Below, one piece after another: positions 42,040 to 54,800 of a stretch of 64,000 nucleotides of DNA. The stretch is from NCBI RefSeq assembly GCF_901709675.1, contig NC_051101.1:11366501-11430500 (forward strand), in the 5' to 3' direction. A program made the position numbers and the translations under genes. The stretch is from Syngnathus acus (lineage: Eukaryota > Chordata > Actinopteri > Syngnathiformes > Syngnathidae). Position 1 is the first letter of the stretch. Each line of letters opens with the position of its first letter. Below the pieces are notes generated by a model. That model did no database searches. It was not told where the DNA came from and saw only the letters and a list, made by a program, of their open reading frames with translations.

Positions 42040-45000
42040 TTACCTGGTGAAAGAGCGCACGTGTCGGCCCCTGCCACCCCCGCTCCCTCCGCCGCCGCTA
42101 AATTTGCTCACCTGGGAGCCCCTCCCTCCTCCACCACCACCACCACCGACATTACCGCCTCCGCCTCCTCCGCCGCCGCTTAGCCACGAAAGCCCGGTGC
42201 CACCTCGGCCGCGTGGAGCCCGATCACGTGGAGCCAGGCGATACGCATCTGCGAAGAGGAGGAAAAAAAAAAAGTTGAGAAATTCACACTGCGTACATTT
42301 GTTAGTGTGGCATTCCTTACTTGCGGGAAGTTGTCGTGAGGGCAGAGGTCCTCGCGTGAAGTTGCTTTGGCCTCCGCGCGGCTCACTGTACGTTCCTCTG
42401 TGAGTAACTGCAGGAACTTGCGCGCTCCATGAAGAACCTCGGCCTCCCTCCCTGCGAGGGTAGTTACCTGCGGACCCAAGAGGCTTTTATCGCCCTCTGT
42501 TGGACAACTTTGGATACTACGACAGAGATATAATATTTCAGAGCACGTAAAAAATTGCATTTGGTTGTGCTTACCGGCGAGTAGTACACTTTTAGGTTGT
42601 GGTGGAGTGAAAAAGCGAGTCTGATTATGGAAAGTGGCTCTGCCTCTGTTGCCAGTGAATAGTCCTCTGGTGGGCAGCTTGGGGGAGCTTTTCAGAGGTC
42701 GCTTGGGAGGCAAAAGTCCAATTGGGGTGGTAATGTCTTTAAACTCAGCTGCCACAAAGTCATCCACGTGCATGCTGGGAGGACGGGAAGTGTTTTGTTT
42801 GCGCTGGCGGAAGATGTCGTGCGGTCGGCAGAAGTTCTGTCCCAAGCCTCCGCGACCTCCTCGGCCGCGTGGAGCCGCCATGATGTGAGCTCTCTTCGCG
42901 GGTTCCACGTAGTCCGACTTACCGCTGCAGACACAATCGTTCAGTCAATGACATTTAAGTCTGGAACCGGGCCAGAAATTATTCTGTACGCTACCTGGAT
43001 GTAATAAAGGTCTCGTGTTTGTGCCTTCCCAGTCGGAAGCCTTTTTGAGCCTTGGCGTGACCTGGCGAGGAGGGCTCGGACAGGAAGGAGCGTTCCAGCT
43101 CTGCTTTCAGGTCCAGTTCTGGACAACATTCCTGAGCCAAACCCACCAGATCCACCTTCACCTATGACAAGCATACACACCAACATGTTTGAGCCAAGGC
43201 ACAAATGTGTAAATAAATAAATTTAGACAAATGATTGAGTCCCCACCATGTCAAGTTCAGTCTCTATATCATCGGTTTGGAAAGGAGAAAACCAAAGAGC
43301 CTTGAGTTGCTCATCGAGCGCTTCAGAAAGAATAAAAACAGTCCTATAATTTAAAAAAAAAAAAAAAAAAAAGAGGATAAATTAAGTTAGGTCAGGGTTA
43401 GTTTAAGTGGAATAAGCACAAATGCAAATTTCCATGTTTACCTATGATTAAACTGAATGGCAAGAGTCTCAGGCGCTGGCAGAGTGGGCTCGAGATCAAC
43501 TGCGGGAGGTTCATCTGTGGAAGCCTCCAGCGTTTGCCTCAGGACGGTCACGCTCTCCAACAGGGTCTCCAGTGAATCATCCTCCTTACAAAGTTTCTTC
43601 AAGAAAGACGACAAACGCACAAGCTCAAATACAAACGGACATCTGTTTTGTAGAAGTGCATGATACGTACCTTGATTTGTTTCTCCAAAATCTGAAGAGG
43701 ATGCGAGTCAGATTTTTCCCACTGCAGGAGAGCCTTCATCTCAGATCCACTCAGCAGCCGTAGAGACGGAACAAAGGATGACTCCTCAACGGGTGCCTGA
43801 CCCTCCTCGTGACACTAGAATAATACACAGACTCAAAATAATTCATTTGCCTCTAGAAATTTCTTTTGGGTATATAAATTGTTGTCAAAATTCACCACTG
43901 GTTCTGTGTTGACGATCTGTCGGAGGAAGTCCAACAAAGCCGAGAGCAGGTCTGCAGAGTGTTTATTGAAGGGAACTATTAATCTCTTCAGAAGCGAGAA
44001 TACACCTGGACTATGTTTCTTCAGAGCTCTGAAAAATAGCACCATGTTTGAGAGAGTTTTAGCGAAATGGCGTTGGAGGAGAAATTATTCAGCGCAGTTA
44101 TTTACAATTTGAGATGGTAGAGTCCATAGTCGTGCTCTGTGAGGAATGTTAGAGTCCTGATACAGGTGAGAAGAAGCGGTGCGCTGGTCTCCCTGTTTTC
44201 CCAAACCTCCATCAAGGAGCTGCAAATGGATGAGAGCATCTCTCGCCCCGGGAGCGCATTAGCCAGCTGTTCCACTTCTGACACGCAGCCTTCACCCCCT
44301 TGAGACATCACCAGAGAAATGTCCTAGAAAAAAATGACATTACATCTGAGACTGACATTCTTGTAGTAGCTACGGACTCTGTCGACTTTGCTCACCTGGT
44401 CACACAGTGACTGTAATATCGTTCCCATGAGTTCGCTGCATTGCTGTTGCTGTAACGAGTGATTGGTGGGAGGCACCAGGAGAGGCAGCAGCAAGGGGAA
44501 GAGATCTGCCATTTGTTCGTCTCCGGACACCGACCCGGCGAGCAGGTGAAGCGTGGCGCATTTACAAGCTCTCTGCGACGCCAGCGTGTCAGTCAAAGAC
44601 AGCAGACGCAAGACTTGGGCCCAGCACGGCGTTTTCCCTTCCGCCCTGCAAAAAGGAATATTTTGCTCTGTCACTTCACAGAGTCATTAACCACGTCGGT
44701 GTCCTTCACTCACGGCTGTAACTCCTCCGACAGCAACTCCAGTAAGCTCTTCATGATGAGTGTGGCGGTGGGAGAAGATAGGTCAGCCAGCTGAAGACAC
44801 ACTCTCCTGAGCATGGCCAAAAGAGGAGGGCAGCTGGTGGCGCAAACACACCGCAAAGCCTCCGAGAACACTTTCCACTGCGCCCGGATGTGCATACTCC
44901 ACAGCTTCCTGGTGTTCAGGGCCACGGCAACGTCTTGGACGGACAACACCTGAGCGACCGAGATAAGCGTGTCAAAATGAAAAGGAAGAAGCAGGGAAGA

Positions 45001-48000
45001 TTGTGGCGGGTTGAAGTACCTGAGTGCTTTGCATTGGGAGGGGCAGTGGCAGGAGCTCGGACAACAGCGTGAGACCCGAGAAGAGCCCTTCGGGAGCCTT
45101 CAGTAATGATACTAAAACTTCTTTTAGCATCAATGACCATGTGTTGCTGGCCAGAGTCTCCTCTGTGTGCGTCACCTTTGAGAAACACAGATGAGTCACG
45201 TGGCGCCTATTAAAAGAGTCGCCATTTTTTCCTCTCACAAACCTCTTCGTTGACACCCTGCGTAAAAGTGAGGAGCACATCAACGATAAGAGCCTGCACT
45301 CTGGTTTCCTCCCCGTCCAGTCGTCCCGATGCGGGGATGGAACAAACGATCATGTGGAGCATGACCAACACGTTGGCCACGCGGGTGTCCCGGAACTGGA
45401 AGGCGCCGCCGCGGAGCAGCTCCGTCAGCATGGTGCGCAGCAACCGCAGCGTGCTGGTGCAAACGTGGAGGATCATGCAGCGCTGCGGCGTGGGGCCCAT
45501 GTTTCCGTGCAAGCGCCACGGCTGGAGCAGCGTTCCGCAGAGCTTCTGCAGAACGCGCACGCACGTATCCAGACCCTCGCCGGAGAAGAGTTGAACGCAG
45601 GCAAGGCTCCACTTTAGGTCCCTTTGCTGACCTGGGAAAAACATGGTGGACAAGGTGAGAAATTCATATGGCGCTGATTTTTTATTTTAGAAACAATTCA
45701 CTGAATCTGTTCATGTTTGTGAAACCCCACAATTTGGGGGGAATAAAAACTATTTTGATGATTTACCTCCAACAAGAGGGAGGGGGCAGGCAATGTGGCA
45801 GATCACCCTGAGAGCGGTGACCAATCCAGTCCCCTCGGGAGTCAAGACATTTTCCACATTCTGAAAACATGAGACAGTACATATAAAAATGATATAGGGC
45901 ACTATCACTTTGGAGCTACTGGCACAGGGACGTGTTTGAGCAGTCCAGACATGTCAGCAGTCTCTGGCATACCAATGGGATCATACAAGTACAACAGATG
46001 ACTCTTGGGTTTGTTATTAGATGAGATGATTTATTTCAATATGGGCCCAGTTGCGTGTTTCGTCTAGTAGGTTATAAATCTGAACTGTTTTTGATAGATT
46101 AATATGCTGCTTTGAATTTGAAAGAGGAATTCTATACCTGTTTGACATATTCCAGAAGTGGCGAGATGCTGCCAATCTCAAAGCGCACTTTTTCCAAAGG
46201 CTCCAGCCATTTGCTGAGTTCTGAAGAACAAAAATAAAAAAAATCAGCATAATAATAGTGGAGACGCAAGGCGAGTTCCACATTTGTCATATTCACCCTG
46301 AAGTTTGGCATTGGCGTCATCGGCCTTGGCGATGGTGAGCAGTGGAGCAGCAAACTGTTCCATCATGCGAAGTTCATTTGAGCTTTGCACCACCAGTAAG
46401 ACCAGCATGCACGCATAGTTATACGTCACTGCTTTGCGAGTCTTGGCCTCACTTATAAAAATAAATGAAACAAATTCAGAAACAGAATGAAGGTTGAGTG
46501 ATGCGGAACAAAGAGAAGAAGTTCTCACCCTTGGACTTCTTTGCTGTAGTGCTGCAATAATATGACCAGACAGGACAAGTTGTTGTCCAAACTCAAAACG
46601 TGCGCCACAGCACTGCGGCCAGTCACCGTGAACGTCATCAGATAGAGTGAATGAAGCATGGTGAGGACTTCCGGATTGTCGCCTTCATCCAAGCCCACTC
46701 CCCCGTCTGCTCCTGAGGTCACGTGGCTCATGAGCTCCGAGACCCCCTGGAGAGCATGCAGGGCCTGCATGAGCCACACGCCGAAGCCTTCTTCGCCAAA
46801 CACGGGCCCGGTGAGAACGCCTTCTCCTGCCGTGAAGGCCGCCTCCTCCCCGTCGTTCTCGGCCACGGACGCGAGGAGGCGCAGGAGTAAGTTGGTGGGA
46901 GCGGGTTGGGCGAGAAGGAAGAGCAGACCCGACTGGGTGAGCGACAGGAAGCGAAGGAGCTCTCTCACGGCTTGGGTGATGCCCAAGTGTCCGGACGCCG
47001 CGGCCGCAGAAAGCACCACCGACGTGCTCTCCAGGAAATGGCACGCGTGCAAGTATCTGGAGATGACCATTAAAGTCAACCTTGGAGGGCACGGCTGAAT
47101 TTGGAAAGACGCTTTCGAACCCAATCAATGTATACCTGTAAAGTGTTGGGTATGGATCATCTCTCTCTTGCGGTCCAGTTATTCTCACGGACGTTGGAAA
47201 CGCTTTCCCTGGTGGCTGCACCATGCAGTGAGGGGCGGTTTCCAGCAGCTGATACAACTCCTCCAAAGCGCCCACCAAACGATCGAGCTCCGCTTCGCTC
47301 ACAGGGGAGGAACTCAGGGCTGGCTCCTCCTCCATGGGGGTGTCAGCATCCTCCATCTCCTCCTGAAACGTATTGACATTTTATTTTGTCAATGAGACTT
47401 GTGTCACAAATTCACAAAAATAACCACGGTGAATGAACTCAATGTGGTTCAACCAATTTAATAAAGTGATCTACGTGTGTGTGTGTGTGTGTGTGTGTGA
47501 GTGTTGGGGTGTACCTGCTGCGGCTCGCTCCAAGCCGCCGCTGTACGCCGGAGGTCAAGCAGTACCTCATACATGTGGCTTTTTTGAAGAATGGCATTGC
47601 CAGCAGTTATGACCCTCACCGTTTCATCCTGCAAGAACAGCTGCACTAAACTCTGTGGAGGATAAGATTTGTAGTTTTACCCAATGTTTAAATATTCCAT
47701 TAGACAGAGGAAACTTTCGCAAACCTGATAGCCACTCTTCTCAGATTCGCCAGGGTCGAGGAAAGCCTCGACCCCAACAGGAGAACTAATCAGGGCATCG
47801 AGTGCCCTGAGAAGACTCAATTTCAATGTGGAGGAGACATGGTCCTTATGGAGGAGGTCCAACAGCACGTCCATAGCCCCGTCGCGTAGCAGCGCCTTCA
47901 GGCCTTGCGGACACTCCGCTAGGTACGACGCTAGCTTGGCGCCAGCTTTCAGTTGCCTGAGGTTCAGAGCAATTGGTTGTGTGAGGGCAATCTCCATACT

Positions 48001-50913
48001 TAATCCTTGGATGGCCCACTGGGCTAAAAGATTGACAAGCTCTTCCTTGGCCACGCGCTCGCCCTGTTTAACCAGGCACCCCAAGCCCTTGGCGAGAAGT
48101 CCCGACGCTTCTTCCAGGGCGGTAACCCAGCGGACATCTCGGTCTTCTCCGACGCTTCCTAGCAGTTCTTTCAGTTGTGAAAATGCATCGGTGTCCTCGC
48201 CGCCTGCTGCTTCCTCAGGGCCGCTAGCGTCCTTAGGCTCCTCCACCCTGGGCTTCTCGAGCTGCGTGTCGAAGAGTGACTTGTACGGAGGGGTGAAGTA
48301 GACCAGTGGTCGGAGTTCTCGTTCATAGGGATCGAACTGGACTGGCGGAACGGATGCAAGGTCCTCGGGTGTGTAGTCCATGTCAAAGGAGGGCAGCTTA
48401 AAGGTGCCGTTGTCGAGGTCATCCTCGTCGCTGGAAATCTGTTCGTAGCCGTCATCGCCTAGACCAAACACAAAGCAGATATATCTTTATGCAGTGGGCT
48501 GCATAATTGAATCATCTACCTTCCTCCATCTCCTCACCCTCATCGTCGTCTTCTTCCTCGTCCTCTGGAACGCTCCCCTCCGTCTGCATGTCCTCTTCCT
48601 CTTCCTGCCCCTCCTCTTCGTCCTCGCCCTCCTCTTGCTCAGCGTCGGAGTACGCTTCGTCGGCGGCCAGCGACCGTTCGGGCGACACGGCCTCCAGGTA
48701 GTCCTCGCGTGGCTCGTCTTTGTCTAGGCCCACTGTTGACATTGCAGTCAAGAAGACGTTTAGCGAAACAAATATTTCATTTCTAAGAAGTATACTGTAA
48801 AAACCCATCAAAATAAAATTGCTTGGAAAAAACGCTACTCACTGCTCGGTCCCGGTACTTGGACCTGGTCCTCGTCGTCATCATCAGGGGGTGGCGGCCC
48901 AGGTGGAGTGCGAGGCCCTCGGGGTCCTGGTCTGGGCGGGCTGCCGTTGTATTGGTCATCTTTTTCCCACTCTACGTAGTAAAACAGGAAACGCTGTAAG
49001 GGCTAATCTACTAAATGATGCTTCTTGGATTTTCTTTTGAATGTTGCCCACCTTGCTTGACAAGTCTTTTGGGCCCGCATGGCTGTGTGGGCGGCGGGGG
49101 AGGTGGCGGCGGCGACGAGCCTTGCTCGTGTCCGTGCGGACGCTCCGCTGTCCCGTACACAGCCAAGGTCAGGGTGGTGTACCAGCCACGCAGCACCAGG
49201 CCATCTGTGTTGATCTTCATACATGTACAAATGACATGTTTAACAGCTTTGATTCGACTTTTTTTTTTTTTTTTTAGAAGACACAATTTATCCTGGCCTA
49301 GATATTTTAAAAATCATTCAATTAGGGCTCACCTTTCCACTGGGTCTGAAGACAATCGACTTGTTCTCGTCATATTCCAGACTGAGGACAGAAAGCAGGA
49401 TAGTGTTAATCCAATATTTTGCAAAAGTAACTTTAATAAAAATAAAAAATAAATCGTGTTAATAGTAACAACTAGTGTGGAACACCAACATGATAGGATG
49501 TTTATTACAATAGTTTTCAGCACCAGTTTTTAAAAAAAACTACAAAACATTTAAGTGGTTAAATATAATAAGTGAAATGAATAATAAACAAAACTGATAC
49601 GCGTCATAGTTTCACTTTAAAAAAAAAAAAAACACAAATCGAGACTCATTCAAACTCTGGTGCTACTCCATTCACAATCCCTTGTTTACGAGTATTATGA
49701 GATTAAAAATAGACATTTCGTGTGCATCCTGGGACCACTGATGACTGTTGCGTCTTTCTCAACTACAGCAAGGGTTGGGTTGAGTTTCTGGTGAGACCAG
49801 TTAGCCAAAACAAGAACAAAGAAGCTTGAATATGGGTGGGTACGCGCACGCAAACCACTGGCCTCTGAGAACTGGGTTTGGATGCTACTGTGACTGGTTT
49901 TACAGGTCAGACAGACACGTGTATCTTAAAGCACTTTGGAGATCAACCCAGGAGCTACAGACTTGAAAGAGGAGAGTGTCATAAGGGTAAATAAATAAAA
50001 CAAGATGTTTTATGGGGGCTAATGATTTCCTCACCTGCCAAGTCTGTTGAAGGTTGGGCTGTTGGGTTTGGGGACATTATTGAAGAACAGCTCAAGCTGG
50101 AAGGCATGAGGGGATGTCTCTCTGGAAAGCAAAATACACAGTTGTTAAAAAGAAGACTATCTTTCAGGTGTCCTCAAAACAAGATACACTGGTACACCAA
50201 GATAAACGAACGTCCAATCTCTCTCAAAAACATTTGTCCGTCTACTGTTCTTGACAAGATCTCCGGTAGAAGGAGTTAAAATATAAAACAGACCTAATAT
50301 GTAAAGAGAGGAAACAGGAGCGAGAAGTTTGCAAATAAAGAATTAGCTCGGATGTGTTGATGATCATTTGTTATGACAGGGCTTACCCGCATGCTCTGCT
50401 GTCAGGTAAGTTGCTATGTGCTTTAATTCCGGGAGGAATGACACGGACTTCTGTGATCAGCACCACACAAGGGAAGCGCACCACATCCACATTGGTAAAC
50501 TGCGTATGAATGGACAGAAAAACGTGGTGGTAAATGTAAACTAGTACATGCACAACAAACAGGCCAGCGCGAACGGCTATGATGAGGAAGCACAGCCAAG
50601 GGAGCACTTTCCATCTATTTGCAAAAAAACATACGGAGACCGTTAATAAAATACATTAAAAACAGAAAAATTACGTGAATTTGATTCAATGAGTTAATTA
50701 TCGTCATGTTTACCATGCATAAGATGCTAACATTAGCATGCTAGCCTCAGAGATTACGCCTGGCTATGCAAGAACTCCAGAAAAGAAACGATACACTTAA
50801 TAAATACAGATATTTTTTCGTCTAAAATGGAATAGTTTAGAATTCATTACCTCGGCGCTTTGGTGTTTAAACGTATCTAGAAAAAGAAGCTCAGTTGAAG
50901 AATCCCCCGCCAT
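42040..50913 (-). CDS. virma: Protein virilizer homolog (VIRMA / KIAA1429), m6A methyltransferase complex scaffold
   Basis: VIRMA is the large nuclear scaffold of the m6A writer (with WTAP, METTL3/14, HAKAI, ZC3H13). It directs methylation to 3'UTRs and near stop codons. The start is ATG at 50911-50913, with ELLFLDTFKH as in human. The VIR_N region includes VDVVRFPCVV and VRVIPPGIKAHS (50400-50510) and NTDGLVLRGWY (near 49190). A proline-rich stretch and a long Asp/Glu tract follow (48512-48720). A series of helical ARM-like blocks fills 43230-48470 (for example VALRQ/ALTQPIALNLRQLKAG, TGPQERDDPYPTLYRY, TNTWSLMLKEVL). The RG-rich C terminus (RPPSMHVDDFVAAE, FRQRKQNTSRPP) ends GRGRHVRSFTR at 42043. 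More than twenty exons were recognised and the frame appears open throughout. It is head-to-head with ESRP1. Confidence 0.96.
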
Positions 50914-50944
50914 TGCTTTCGGTTACCACTGGCTGCGGGGTCAA

Positions 50945-50973
50945 CTTCCGCCTTCATTGATTACTACTTCCGG
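50945..50973 (-). promoter_or_regulatory. virma: VIRMA promoter with two ETS-type sites
   Basis: CTTCCG at 50945 and ACTTCCGG at 50966-50973 lie 30-60 nt upstream of the VIRMA start codon. Paired ETS/GABP motifs at the start site are typical of TATA-less housekeeping promoters. This is a motif-level call only. Confidence 0.45.
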
Positions 50974-51607
50974 GGCACGACTGCCACCTGCATCTTGATA
51001 TAAACTAAAAATGGAAAATAATGTACCATATTTAAAAAAAAAAATAATGCCAGCGTTTTTCCATCCATTCAAATTCAGTAATCTTGAAATCAGCATTATT
51101 GTACAAATAGGTCCAACAGTAGTGTACATTATTAATTTATTACAACATACAACAAAAGCCAAAAATATTAAACACTAGGCAGATTAATTATGATTTAAAT
51201 AATTACTTATATATGAAAGTGGATGCATGGACGGATGATTCTGAATGATGATGAATTATTGTTTTATTATTAAATCTTAAACTTTAAAAATGCTCTTGAA
51301 CTTTTATTTTTTGATAGACTAACTAAATACAATTGAATTGATTATGAATAACCAACGCCCTTTTTTACATATAATACAAAAAATACTAAGACACAGTGAC
51401 TAATTATGTTATTAAATGTTTATTTAATTACAATTACATTATTTTGAAACAAGTAAAACTCTCATATTAAAATGATTACCTAGTTTATATTATTATTCAA
51501 ACTTTTTGGGGAATAACCTGGCCGGTATTAAAACCGAAAAATGAAAACATTCTGTGTCGTCGTCTGCCACGTCACGGTAGTAGGGAGGGAGGCGGCAGGT
51601 AAAAACG
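50974..51607. other. AT-rich VIRMA-ESRP1 intergenic DNA
   Basis: No gene is seen. The region is strongly AT-rich between the two promoter zones. Confidence 0.5.
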
Positions 51608-51615
51608 TCACGTGA
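51608..51615. promoter_or_regulatory. esrp1: TCACGTGA palindrome (E-box) in the ESRP1 promoter region
   Basis: An 8-nt palindromic CACGTG E-box lies about 230 nt upstream of the ESRP1 ATG, close to a second CACGTCACG stretch at about 51570. It could serve bHLH-ZIP factors. Activity is inferred. Confidence 0.4.
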
Positions 51616-51843
51616 TCGACACAGGTAGTCGCTTGACTACAAAAACGACGTTCGGCCATTGCTTCGCGATGGTGGCTTCGGGCGGGCTTCACATGAAATC
51701 ATCAAAATAAACAAATTCACCACGCCGACGAAGTCGGGAGGATACACGGAGGTCACCTTTTTGCGCCCAAGTGTCAAAGGTGTTTGTTCCTATTTGAACT
51801 AAGTGTGGAGCTCGCAGATTTATTTACTTTCGACGGTCCTCGA

Positions 51844-54800
51844 ATGACGGCGCAGGTAGATTATTTGGTGGTGCTGTGCGCCGCCACATCTGGCGCCAGC
51901 GGGGAGCTGCTTGGCTCCGACGAGAATGAGTTAGCGAGGCTGATATGGCAGCAGGTGGATGTCAACAACAAAAAGGTAAACATTCAAAGCCTCTATAATA
52001 TTTCAGCGCTATATGCTTGTAAATGAAGTCACTAGATTCTAATGGCTTAAATTTTTAATTAGTATGAGATGGAAGACTTGCACATGAGATAGCCAATAAT
52101 GAATATTTTTAGTTGAAATACATTTGTATTACTCTTATGTAATAACAGTGTCGTAATACTATACGTAACAATTCAGTCTTTACGGATTCCCATGTTTACT
52201 GTCGTCGACACGACTATTTTAGTTTAGTATTTAGTTATGATCTAAAATTGGATCATTTTGCATCCATGTAAAACTTTGCATTGCTTTGTTTCACAATCAA
52301 CGTGGTTTCCATGTTTTTGCAAAGTTGGGCAAGGTGAACGAGCTGCTGATTAAGCCTGAAGTGTCAGAATTGACGGATGAAAAAAACGAGGGGGATGTGG
52401 TGGAGGAGCACGTGGAAGAAGAAAACGTATCCGGGGCAGATTGTGTATTTACAGCAAAGAGCCTGGAGACGGCTTTAAATACGGTAATATTTACTACAAC
52501 GGGCGCAATGGCGGCCATTGTCATTATCCACGCCAGAATTCATTTCTTTTTCAAAACGCTCCGCAGTTTCATCTCCAACTGACGAATGAGGTGAACAGCG
52601 CAGGTGCGGGCACGTCAGTGTGTTTATGTACCGACGGGCAGCTCCACATCCGTCAAGTGATTCACCCCGAGGCCGCCAGCAAGGTGAGCGGGCTGGGTAG
52701 GTGAACGCCCCACAGCCAGGGCGGATGCTCACTCGCTCACTCCTTTGGGCAGGAAACTTTTTTTTTTTTTTTTCCCCAGCACACACACACGAAGCCGCAA
52801 ATCATTGTTCCTGCTTGAAGTCGCTCAGCGCAGATGTACTTAAGACGACTTGACGACAGCAACACACCCATGCGCATACCGCGTTTTAGCACAACACTTT
52901 TTCCCACAAATTAAAAAAAAAAAACAGAAGCCGGTTAAGGTGCCGACAGTAAATGTCATCCAAATCAGTTAGTCGCTACTGACATCATTGCTAATGTTTT
53001 CACTCCACTACTATATGAAAATAAAAAGAAGTATATATCGATATTACCCGACCAGTGACTTTTAAATTACGAGTGAGTAGTACTAAAAACTACCAGTTTG
53101 TATTATGACACCTATAGCGTACTAATGTTTTTATAAACAAGTTATAACAAGGCTTATGTCTTCGTTCTCCAGAACATCCTGGTCCCGGACTGTTTCTACT
53201 CCTTCTTTGACCTCCGTAAAGAATTCAAAACGCACTTCCCCTCTGACCTCAGTACTTTGGATGTCAACACCATGGTGGAGTGTATCCTTTTCGAATTTGT
53301 TATTCTTTGGCCTTTGCTTATGGCTACCGACGAGCCACTGGGAGTTTGAGTCGGGAATTGAAATTCTGAAATGCAAATGATGAACACCTCGTTAAAGTGT
53401 GTGTTTAACGAGCAGGCGCACACACACGCAGGAACAGGAAACAACTTCAGCCTCCTCTCGCCATTTCTCACGAGATTCTTTTTCTTAACTGACATGGTGT
53501 TCAGCTTTAAGCATACCTATGGAATCACCTGCTATGCTGGGAATGCTGGATCCATCGGTCCCGTTGCCTCCAGAAGTAGCCGTGCAGCAGGTCCGGATGA
53601 TGGCCCAAATTGTCCTCGGTCTGCTTTCTGAGCCACTACGTGAGTAGCACACAATGAAAGAAAAAAAAGTGAAAGGTTCTGATATTGTTTTTATGATTTC
53701 CTTTTTTTATCACCGTGACTTTTTAATCGCAGTTCATACATTCTCAAACCCGGAAAGAGTTAATGAGAAGTTTGAGTCGGGTACGTGGTAAGTCATTTTC
53801 TACTCTTCATTTTATAGACTTCCTTTTGAAGCACAAGCACTTCACCTTGAACGTATGTTTGCAGCAGTAAAATGGAGAAAGTGAGTGACAGCACAATAAT
53901 CCGAGCCAGAGGGTTGCCATGGCAATCCTCCGACCAGGACATTGCCCGTTTCTTCAGCGGACTCAATATTGCCAAGTGAGTACGTCACCGTGAATTGAAG
54001 AAAAGCCCAAAACGTGTCTGACGGGATCTTGTGTGATGTCACGCAGAGGCGGGGCCGCGCTGTGCCTCAACGCTCAGGGGAGGAGGAACGGCGAGGCCCT
54101 CGTTCGTTTCGTCAGCGAAGAACATCGAGACCTGGCGCTGCAACGACACAAGCATCATATGGGCAACAGATACATTGAGGTCGTAAACAAAACAAAAAAA
54201 AACTTCACCTAACCTCTCGTCATATCATTTTATAACGGACCGTCTTTTCATTGCAGGTTTACAAAGCAACTGGAGAAGACTTCCTGAAGATAGCAGGAGG
54301 TGAGACTAACAATCAATGGACTCGCATATTGGTCAACGGAGATTACCGATTGGACAATCATCCATCTTGTGTCTCCGTGCCAGGTACCTCCAACGAAGTC
54401 GCCATCTTCTTATCCCGCGAGGACCAAATCATCGTGAGGATGCGAGGCCTTCCCTTCACGGCCACGCACGAGCAGGTGCTGGCCTTCTTCTCGCCAGAAG
54501 ACGACCTCAAAGACACGTGTCCCGTCAGCGGAGGGAGGGACGGCATTCTATTCGTGCGCTACCCGGACGGCCGACCTACCGGCGACGCTTTTGTGCTGTT
54601 CGCCTGTGATGAACATGCCCAGTGTGCGCTCGGGAAACACAAGGAGATCCTTGGGAGGAGATATATTGAGTTATTCAAGAGTACTGCAGCAGAAGTCCAA
54701 CAGGTACTTTTAAATGAGGAGATCCTGCATATGGGAGTGTGACCCCCCTCCCCCACTCCTTAATTATTTGCTAAAAGCACTAAAGTAGGGTGGGTTTGTT

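Noticed and set aside
42047-42403. Plus-strand proline-rich frame (118 codons)
   Set aside because: It is the antisense of the glycine/arginine-rich C-terminal exons of VIRMA.
45250-45617. Plus-strand frames of about 90-115 codons
   Set aside because: Antisense shadows of a GC-rich VIRMA exon that encodes the conserved TELLRGGAFQF region on the minus strand.
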